Source of the DNA: Weeksellaceae bacterium
GTDB taxonomy: Bacteria > Bacteroidota > Bacteroidia > Flavobacteriales > Weeksellaceae
NCBI GenBank assembly: GCA_022701475.1
Contig: JAKOOI010000031.1
Span: 1 to 12,712 of the forward strand
DNA: 12,712 nt
Direction of reading: 5' to 3'
Shown: piece by piece, positions 7,517-12,712 of the stretch
How the letters are laid out: each line of letters begins with the position of its first letter
Numbering within the stretch: the stretch's first letter is position 1
The notes under the pieces: model-generated
Database searches by the model: none
What the model was told of the DNA's origin: nothing
The model's input: only the letters and a program-made list of their open reading frames with translations
Position numbers and translations under genes: made by a program

Positions 7517-7816
7517 ATGATAATGATTTTATCAGCATTTTGGCCGTTTTACCAGTTCCTCTGGACTGTATTTTTCATCATTATGTTCCTGGTAGGGTTC
7601 TGGTGTATCTTTATGTTCTTCGGTTTCGTGATCCCATTGTGGTTAACGGAAGGCCTGAAAGAATATTTCGGTAAAGTGAAGCCGTTTGACCCTGAAGACA
7701 TCAGAAGCAAAATGGTATACGAGCAGGAAGGAGCAGAAGTAATCTACAATGAGCCAAAAGGCCACGGACCTTTCATTCATGACCATGGTCATGACAGCCA
7801 CGGACATCATCATTAA
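7517..7816 (+). CDS. Small membrane protein with histidine-rich C-terminus
   Basis: I do not recognise a family. The 99-residue protein has a very hydrophobic, aromatic-rich N-terminal half (about residues 4-43, containing FFIIMFLVGFWCIFMFFGF). That is enough for one long or two short tightly packed membrane helices. An amphipathic link follows (LTEGLKEYFGKVKPFDPEDIRSK). The tail is acidic, then strongly histidine-rich: eight His among the last 17 residues, ending HDHGHDSHGHHH. Such tails usually bind Zn, Ni, Cu or Co. A full promoter in front and a hairpin terminator behind make it a single-gene unit between the class I fumarase and the AraC regulator. An in-frame ATG two codons on (7523) is an equally usable start. 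A metal-buffering, respiratory-complex-associated or transporter-accessory role is possible, but nothing in the sequence decides it. Confidence 0.8.
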   Translation: MIMILSAFWPFYQFLWTVFFIIMFLVGFWCIFMFFGFVIPLWLTEGLKEYFGKVKPFDPEDIRSKMVYEQEGAEVIYNEPKGHGPFIHDHGHDSHGHHH

Positions 7817-7883
7817 TTGATTTTGTCATTGTTTCCTCACCTGAATTCCGGGGAAGCAATATCAAAGCAAAACAACATATATG

Positions 7884-7912
7884 AACCGCTTATTCTGAAT
7901 AGGCGGTTTTTC
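7884..7912 (+). terminator. Terminator after the His-rich small protein gene
   Basis: ACCGCTTAT (7885-7893) pairs with ATAGGCGGT (7899-7907) through one G-T wobble, with a 5-nt loop and an extra A-T pair at the base. A T-run follows to 7911. It ends just before the 3' end of the convergent AraC gene. The minus-strand side lacks a T-tract, so it probably acts mainly on the plus strand. Confidence 0.75.
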
Positions 7913-7915
7913 TGT

Positions 7916-8794
7916 TTACCCGCTATTGCCGTTTCTCAATCTCTCCGGAGAAACCCCGAACTTTTTCTTGAAGGCACGGGTGAAATTCTGTACATATTCA
8001 TAGCCGCATTCAATAGCGATTTCCTTGATCATCATTTTTTGGTCGACAATCAGCTTTTTGGCTTTCAGCATCCTGAGCTCTGCCATATAATCGCTGACTG
8101 TCGTTTGGTATTCTGCTTTAAATGCTTTCCGGACGGTAGTCTGGTTGATACCGATATTTTTTCCTATTTCTTCTGCCCTGATATTCCGGTGGTAATTTTC
8201 ATCAATGTATTTCTTTATTTTTGAAGGAATCTCCGGAGTCTCCGCAGCCCTGTTCTTGTTGCCGAACTGTTCTAGGATGAGGATCAGGAGCTTGATCACC
8301 TTGGCTTCCACAAAAAGTTTCTGCAGAACCCCTTTTTTCGAGGAACTGATGATTTCCTTCAGGATGATATGCATCTCTACGGTCATGAAAGGAGGCGTTT
8401 GTTTATGCAGGAAAATATAATGGTTGCTGGTCATAGCTTCAAGGATATCTGCATTTTCTCTGTTCAGTGCAGGATTAATCAGACGGAAAATAAAATCATA
8501 ACTGATCCTGATATGAAAATAGTTCAGCGGCTCACGGTGTTCTGTCCAGAGTCCGGCTCTGCTTTCCCGGTCCGAATAATGGAGAATATACTGGTTTTTT
8601 TTAAACAGGAAGCGGGTTCCGCAATCTTCTGCCTCCATCTGCACACCGGAACTCAGCAGGAAAAGCAGGTTGAAGCTCGACTGCCCTTCAATCATCACGG
8701 CTTTTGAAAATTTTTCAGAAAAAAAGTCTTCCTGCGATACGATACAGAGGTCTTCTGATCTGAATAATAATCCTTTAGAAAATTCCTTCTTCAT
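7916..8794 (-). CDS. AraC-family transcriptional regulator
   Basis: This 292-residue regulator has the AraC/XylS layout. Residues 1 to about 150 form the N-terminal effector or dimerisation region, with segments such as NLLFLLSSG and LHYSDRESRAGLW that recall PchR-type regulators. A linker of about 40 residues follows. The C-terminal DNA-binding domain spans about 191-288 with two helix-turn-helix units. The first is around IRAEEIGKNIGINQTTVRKA, and the second around MIKEIAIECGYEYVQNFTRAF, closing with the signature end KKKFGVSPERLRNG. The PchR resemblance is an impression from short segments, and the effector is unknown. The gene is divergent from the FISUMP pair across 142 nt, the classic position for an AraC regulator of the neighbouring unit, though no binding site can be named by eye. 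The start at 8794 (MKKEFSK) gives a normal family length. Confidence 0.92.
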   Translation of the reverse strand: MKKEFSKGLLFRSEDLCIVSQEDFFSEKFSKAVMIEGQSSFNLLFLLSSGVQMEAEDCGTRFLFKKNQYILHYSDRESRAGLWTEHREPLNYFHIRISYDFIFRLINPALNRENADILEAMTSNHYIFLHKQTPPFMTVEMHIILKEIISSSKKGVLQKLFVEAKVIKLLILILEQFGNKNRAAETPEIPSKIKKYIDENYHRNIRAEEIGKNIGINQTTVRKAFKAEYQTTVSDYMAELRMLKAKKLIVDQKMMIKEIAIECGYEYVQNFTRAFKKKFGVSPERLRNGNSG

Positions 8795-8882
8795 AAGAAC
8801 AGTTTTACGGCATTTTTAAATAAAGTTAAGTACAGGATAACAAAAAATTCGGAAATGATAACTCCCGGTTTTAAATCTCAGG

Positions 8883-8890
8883 TACTTTTG
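8883..8890 (+). promoter_or_regulatory. -7 box of the FISUMP gene pair
   Basis: TACTTTTG matches TAnnTTTG exactly and ends 46 nt before the ATG at 8937. No recognisable -33 TTG sits about 20 nt upstream. A weak -33 is typical of activator-dependent promoters and would fit control by the divergent AraC regulator, but that is inference. Confidence 0.45.
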
Positions 8891-8936
8891 CGCAAAATTA
8901 ATTATAATTTAGAATAAATAAAAATAATATGTAAGG

Positions 8937-9974
8937 ATGAATACATTATTTACTTCTATCTGTACAACAGGATTGGCGGCATTACTGCTTATAGTCCCGA
9001 AATATGCAGCAGCGCAAAACTGTACCGGTGCGGATCCCGGAAATACGCCCGGAAGCCTTGGTTGTGTATCTTTTACGTATCAGGGACAGCCCGTAACGTA
9101 TTCAACGGTAAGAAGCGCAGACGGAAAGATCTGGCTCCGGCAGAATCTGGGAAGCACAAATGCAGCTGCGTCATTAACTGATACCGGTGCGTATGGTGAC
9201 CTTTTCCAATGGGGAAGATGGGATGATGGCCATCAGCTGATCAATTCCGTGCTAAAACCGACAGCTCCGTCGCCGAACAATCCTTCCGGACTAAGCGGCG
9301 GAAATACTGCATTTTATTCCGCAGGCTACAACTCACCGTCCAACTGGTGGTCCGAAGGGACTGCAAATGACCAATGGACTGCAGGCAGTCCTGTTTCTGC
9401 CACGGTTTCAAACGGAGCCGATCCCTGCAGGGCTATAGGAACAGGCTGGAGGCTGCCAGCAGTAGATGAGATTGAAGCTATGCTTACGGCAGAAAATATT
9501 TCGGACATAAGTTCGGCATTTGCCAGCAACTTAAAACTGGTTCCGGCAGGAATAAAGGACTACAACGGCATCTTTTCACCCGGAACCCGGCTGTACCTCT
9601 GGTCTTCTTCACCGTCGCCCTACAATGGTTCCGGCCAGCATCTGTACATCAGCCAGTATTCCGCTCTTACCAACAGCGGCAGCCGTGACGGGGGAATGTC
9701 GGTCCGGTGCATAAAGGAAGCCTCTTCACTTTCGGTTTCTGATTTCAGGAAAACTGCTGTCATGCTATATCCGAATCCGACCCGCGGGGTCCTCTATCTG
9801 AATGCGGATGATGAAATAGAATATGTGCATGTTACCGACGCGTCCGGCCGGGAAATAAAAGTACAGTATGCTGACGGAAAAATCGATACGGGAAATCTTT
9901 TTCCGGGAATTTATTGGGTAGAAATTGCAGTAAGGAACGGGCAGAAAATCATCAAAAAAATCATCAAGAATTAA
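8937..9974 (+). CDS. Secreted FISUMP-domain protein with T9SS sorting domain
   Basis: This is an exported protein of unknown biochemical role (345 residues). A signal peptide covers residues 1-26 (cleavage likely AAA|QNC). A FISUMP (Fibrobacter succinogenes major paralogous) domain spans about 29-261, recognised by DGKIWLRQNLG, GDLFQWGRWDDGHQL, DPCRAIGTGWRLP, YLWSSS and the closing SVRCIKE. The mature part has only four cysteines (29, 43, 164, 258), which could form two disulfides. Residues about 275-345 are a type A C-terminal sorting domain, with LYPNPTRGVLYL, GIYWVEI and the basic end KKIIKN. This implies Sec export followed by the type IX system and surface attachment or release. It is followed after 11 nt by a longer paralogue, so the two are probably one transcript. 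FISUMP domains occur in surface proteins of many Bacteroidetes, but their ligand is not established. Confidence 0.9.
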   Translation: MNTLFTSICTTGLAALLLIVPKYAAAQNCTGADPGNTPGSLGCVSFTYQGQPVTYSTVRSADGKIWLRQNLGSTNAAASLTDTGAYGDLFQWGRWDDGHQLINSVLKPTAPSPNNPSGLSGGNTAFYSAGYNSPSNWWSEGTANDQWTAGSPVSATVSNGADPCRAIGTGWRLPAVDEIEAMLTAENISDISSAFASNLKLVPAGIKDYNGIFSPGTRLYLWSSSPSPYNGSGQHLYISQYSALTNSGSRDGGMSVRCIKEASSLSVSDFRKTAVMLYPNPTRGVLYLNADDEIEYVHVTDASGREIKVQYADGKIDTGNLFPGIYWVEIAVRNGQKIIKKIIKN

Positions 9975-9985
9975 ATACAGTAGAG

Positions 9986-12058
9986 ATGTTTAGAAAAATA
10001 CGTTTTTCAGTACATAAAACCAAAGCAGCATTTGCTTTTATGGTCGTAGCGACAAGTCATTTACCTGCCCAGCAATGGGAAAATGTAGGCGGTTCCGAAA
10101 TCGTTTCAGCAGCAGGAGGGAGCAATAATAATCTGGCTGTCAGGGGAAACAGATATTTTATTTCTTATTATGATACTTCTGTTGGCAAAGGGTCTGTCCA
10201 GGTATTCGATGGGAATACGTGGTCTTATGCAGGCGGAAATGCAGGGATTACCAATGGCACAGCCTTATACAATTCATTATCCGCAGATCATACGGGAAAT
10301 CTGTACTACACCAATCAGATTGGCTGGCCCGGAGCCGGAATGGAAGTCCATAAATTTAACGGGACTTCCTGGATCCAGCTGCCCGATGCAGCAGATGCTT
10401 CCATCAATTATCATGCTTCAGCCGTTTCTGCTTCCGATGTGCTGTATACCTTTTCCGGTCAGAATTCAGGAACGGTCCGGCGGTATGCAAACGGGGCCTG
10501 GGAACAGGTTGGCAATACAGGATTTTCCGGCGGAGCCGCTTTTGCAGAAATGGTGATCGGGAGCAATAACAAAGTGTATACCTGCAGCGCAGGCAGCGGC
10601 AGTGTAAAAGTCTACGAAAATACAGCTTCGGCAACACCTTCCGATCAGTGGATAGTAACAGGCGGAAGTATGGTGGACGCTGCTTCATCAGGTGAGCAGT
10701 ATACTTCCGACATAGCAATTGATGCAGCGGATCATCTGTATGTGGCTTATGTTTCCAATGCGGCAAGCGGTCAGAAACTGAATGTAAAGAAATTCAACGG
10801 AACCGGTTGGATACAGTTGGGAAATGCCAACTTTTCTTCCGGAAAGGTACAGCATGTTGCCATTGCCGTAACGGCATCGGGAACTCCGTATGTAGTCGCC
10901 AGCCGCTGGGAAAATGATGATCTTCTGCGCAATACGGTATACAGACTGGATACGGCTACCCAAACCTGGAAGGCCTTTGGCGGAGATTTTATTTCAGACG
11001 GACAGGCGACATACAATGATCTTGCAGTAGACCCGGCACAGAATTACCTGGTACTGGCTTATTCCCAGAACGGGATCAGGGTAAAAAGAATTTCGCTGAC
11101 CCCAGCCTGCAGCAATACCGATCCGGGAAATAATCCGGGAGATGTAAGCTGTACAAAATTCACGTACGGCGGCCAGACGGTTTATTATACTACTGTGAGA
11201 GGAGCTGACGGAAAGATCTGGCTGCAGCAGAATCTGGGGAGCGGCCGCGTAGCCACTTCTGCGGATGATACGGAATCTTACGGTGATCTTTTCCAATGGG
11301 GAAGGTGGGACGACGGGCATCAGCTGAGAAGTTCCTCAACTGCCGTAGCGCCTGCACCCAATTCTCCCGAAGGAATTACCGGACCGGGCATGTTTATCAT
11401 AGGTTCAGGTTCCGCTTCCTGGTGGTCTTCCAATGCAACCAGCGATGGATGGAATGCTGCTTCGGTGTCCGGCGTAACATCAGCGGTAGGCGCGGATCCC
11501 TGCAAAGCAATCGGACCGGGATGGAAGCTTCCTTCCCAGAACGACTGGGCCATCGCTGTCACTGCAGAGGGCATAGGCAATCCGGCCTCTGCTTACAACA
11601 GCCGCCTGAAGCTGCCGGCTGCCGGTTACAGAAGCAATACGAACAGCAGTTTAACCTATGTCGGTACCAGAGGATACTACTGGAGTTCGGATACGGCCAA
11701 CTCGGGAGGAAAGTACCTGTATATCGGTTCAACTATTGCTAATGCCGGTTCCGGTGCTCCCAGAGGGCAGGGAGAATCGGTACGCTGTATAAAAGAGGCT
11801 ATAGGGCTTTCAACGTCTGAAAACCACCTTACCGTAAATTCTGTTGCGCTTTACCCTAACCCTACCCGCGGAGTAGTTTATATAAAAGCAGATGCATCCA
11901 TAGAATCAGTAAGTGTTTTCAATAGCCCTGGCCAGAAAATACCGGCGCCGTTTTCCGGTGATCAGATTGATCTGCAGAGCGCATCCAATGGGGTTTACAT
12001 CATAGAAGTAAAGCTTAAAAACGGACAGATGATGTCTAAAAAAATAATTAAGAACTAA
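9986..12058 (+). CDS. Secreted beta-propeller plus FISUMP protein with T9SS sorting domain
   Basis: The open frame extends back to 9914 inside the previous gene, but the ATG at 9986 is preferred. It gives a 690-residue protein that starts with a signal peptide (MFRKIRF..., cleavage likely LPA|QQW). Residues about 29-371 hold seven repeats with a W-motif like FNGTSWIQL, FNGTGWIQLGN or YANGAWEQVGN. The tryptophans are at 31, 79, 129, 172, 222, 275 and 328, so the period is about 43-53. This suits a seven-bladed beta-propeller. Residues about 375-605 are a FISUMP domain closely related to that of the preceding gene, with GDLFQWGRWDDGHQL identical, DPCKAIGPGWKLP, YYWSS and SVRCIKE. Residues about 617-690 are the T9SS sorting domain (LYPNPTRGVVYI ... 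KKIIKN). It lies 11 nt downstream of its shorter paralogue. The protein is predicted to act at or beyond the cell surface, perhaps in glycan or protein binding; no catalytic motif is visible. Confidence 0.9.
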   Translation: MFRKIRFSVHKTKAAFAFMVVATSHLPAQQWENVGGSEIVSAAGGSNNNLAVRGNRYFISYYDTSVGKGSVQVFDGNTWSYAGGNAGITNGTALYNSLSADHTGNLYYTNQIGWPGAGMEVHKFNGTSWIQLPDAADASINYHASAVSASDVLYTFSGQNSGTVRRYANGAWEQVGNTGFSGGAAFAEMVIGSNNKVYTCSAGSGSVKVYENTASATPSDQWIVTGGSMVDAASSGEQYTSDIAIDAADHLYVAYVSNAASGQKLNVKKFNGTGWIQLGNANFSSGKVQHVAIAVTASGTPYVVASRWENDDLLRNTVYRLDTATQTWKAFGGDFISDGQATYNDLAVDPAQNYLVLAYSQNGIRVKRISLTPACSNTDPGNNPGDVSCTKFTYGGQTVYYTTVRGADGKIWLQQNLGSGRVATSADDTESYGDLFQWGRWDDGHQLRSSSTAVAPAPNSPEGITGPGMFIIGSGSASWWSSNATSDGWNAASVSGVTSAVGADPCKAIGPGWKLPSQNDWAIAVTAEGIGNPASAYNSRLKLPAAGYRSNTNSSLTYVGTRGYYWSSDTANSGGKYLYIGSTIANAGSGAPRGQGESVRCIKEAIGLSTSENHLTVNSVALYPNPTRGVVYIKADASIESVSVFNSPGQKIPAPFSGDQIDLQSASNGVYIIEVKLKNGQMMSKKIIKN

Positions 12059-12130
12059 TGCTTCTGAAATAGCACTTCCTTTAGCTCACTAAAAAACCTA
12101 ATTTTAATAGTTTATTTAAATTACATTCGG

Positions 12131-12167
12131 AATCCGGTCAGGCACTGTTCTGTACCGGATTTTTTTA
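12131..12167 (+). terminator. Terminator after the FISUMP pair
   Basis: AATCCGGT (12131-12138) pairs with ACCGGATT (12154-12161) around a 15-nt loop that can add a CAG/CTG pairing. The following T-run continues to 12167. It starts about 70 nt after the stop of the propeller-FISUMP gene and closes the pair. Confidence 0.8.
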
Positions 12168-12320
12168 TTATCCGCAAACCTGTATTCCGGCAACGCAGAT
12201 AACACTATGCTATTTCTTACCTTATAATTTTCAGGACGTTAAAATTTCTGCTTTTTGATAAAAAAATGAAAAGATCTCAAAAAATGAAGTACTTTAGTAT
12301 TTATAATTAATTTCAATTTT

Positions 12321-12712
12321 ATGAAAAAACTTTATTCCGGTATCCTGCTGTTTGCCATTGCTCTGATGCTCGGGCAGATCAGCTATACCATTAATCCGAA
12401 TCCTTTTAATGAGACGGATGCTATCACGCTAACTGTACCCGGCAGCCAGATCGACGAAACCGCCTGGGGTATTTCCAATAATGCAGTATACCTGTGGTCG
12501 TGGTCGTTGGACGTCAATTACCAGAACAGCCAGGACTGTCCTACCAACGGCTCATGGAACAATTCCAATGATGCCAATAAACTGAACTACAATCCGGCAA
12601 CGGATACCTATTCCCTTACCTTTACCCCGACTGTCTTTTACGGCAGAACGGGAATCGGAAGGTTCGGGTTCCTGCTGAAAGACAAAACAGGAGCCCATCA
12701 GACTTCTGACGT
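12321..12712 (+). CDS. Exported protein, N-terminal part only (possible secreted glycoside hydrolase)
   Basis: The frame is open from the ATG at 12321 to the edge of the window (130 full codons, 3' end missing). It begins with a signal peptide (MKKLYSGILLFAIALMLG, cleavage near Q19). The visible mature part reads as a beta-sandwich-like domain: YTINPNPFNETDAITLTV, AWGISNNAVYLWSWSLD, TNGSWNNSNDANKLNYN, TYSLTFTPTVFYGRTGIGR and FGFLLKDKTGAHQT. In my memory of the families, this wording resembles N-terminal domains of secreted alpha-amylase-like proteins in flavobacteria, and a C-terminal T9SS domain would be expected beyond the edge. The catalytic part is not visible, so the hydrolase idea stays tentative. 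It follows a terminator and a 262-nt gap, so it is probably a separate unit. Confidence 0.7.
   Translation, partial: MKKLYSGILLFAIALMLGQISYTINPNPFNETDAITLTVPGSQIDETAWGISNNAVYLWSWSLDVNYQNSQDCPTNGSWNNSNDANKLNYNPATDTYSLTFTPTVFYGRTGIGRFGFLLKDKTGAHQTSD

Noticed and set aside
7817..8224. Plus-strand frame of 135 codons opposite the AraC gene
   Set aside because: It lies antisense to a clear AraC C-terminal domain, crosses the terminator hairpin, and has no recognisable domain.
8821..8844. Possible minus-strand promoter of the AraC gene (TAACTTTA with a CAAA further on)
   Set aside because: The -7 box has a mismatch and the spacing to the nearest -33 candidate is only about 12 nt, too short for the Bacteroidetes pattern.
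9914..9985. Upstream extension of the propeller-FISUMP frame into the previous gene
   Set aside because: The extension is a shadow of the previous gene's C-terminal end. The ATG at 9986 starts a proper signal peptide and follows that gene's stop by 11 nt.
10170..11742. Several plus- and minus-strand frames inside the propeller-FISUMP gene
   Set aside because: They are out-of-frame readings of a gene with clear domains and show no start signal or motif.
12255..12297. Possible promoter TTG ... TACTTTAG before the last gene
   Set aside because: The -7 match is imperfect and the TTG is more than 30 nt away, so support is too weak to annotate.

Overview
The window looks like chromosomal DNA of a flavobacterium, most likely Chryseobacterium or a close relative in the Weeksellaceae. 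The reasons are TAnnTTTG-type (Bacteroidetes -7) promoter boxes, AT-rich translation starts with little Shine-Dalgarno signal, type IX secretion (T9SS) C-terminal sorting domains, and an ECF-sigma / membrane protein / outer-membrane-barrel cluster. I see no tRNA, rRNA, CRISPR array, insertion sequence or phage gene.

Layout. (1) 1-329 holds no gene apart from a promoter near its right end. (2) 339-1559 is sufS, the cysteine desulfurase for Fe-S cluster assembly, closed by a strong hairpin terminator. (3) 1759-3993 is a compact three-gene unit: an ECF sigma factor, an overlapping single-pass membrane protein in the anti-sigma position, and an exported beta-barrel with a charged helical periplasmic segment. 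A candidate ECF-type promoter lies in front. (4) 4108-7424 holds two non-homologous fumarases, transcribed divergently: class II fumC on the minus strand and class I Fe-S fumarase on the plus strand. (5) 7517-7816 encodes a small membrane protein with a histidine-rich tail and its own near-consensus promoter. (6) 7916-8794 (minus) is an AraC-family regulator. Divergent from it, 8937-12058 encodes two consecutive secreted T9SS proteins that share a FISUMP domain. The second also carries an N-terminal repeat region that reads as a seven-bladed beta-propeller. (7) 12321 to the edge is the start of another exported protein, possibly a secreted glycoside hydrolase.

How the genes may work together. 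SufS supplies sulfur for Fe-S clusters, and the class I fumarase is a client of such clusters. FumC performs the same TCA reaction without a cluster, so the pair can keep fumarate-to-malate flux under oxidant or iron stress. The ECF unit looks like a self-contained envelope-sensing circuit. The AraC regulator is a natural candidate to control the divergent FISUMP pair. These functional links are inferred from gene order and families.

The least explained parts are the sigma/membrane/barrel unit, the His-rich small protein, and the FISUMP duplication with a propeller added.
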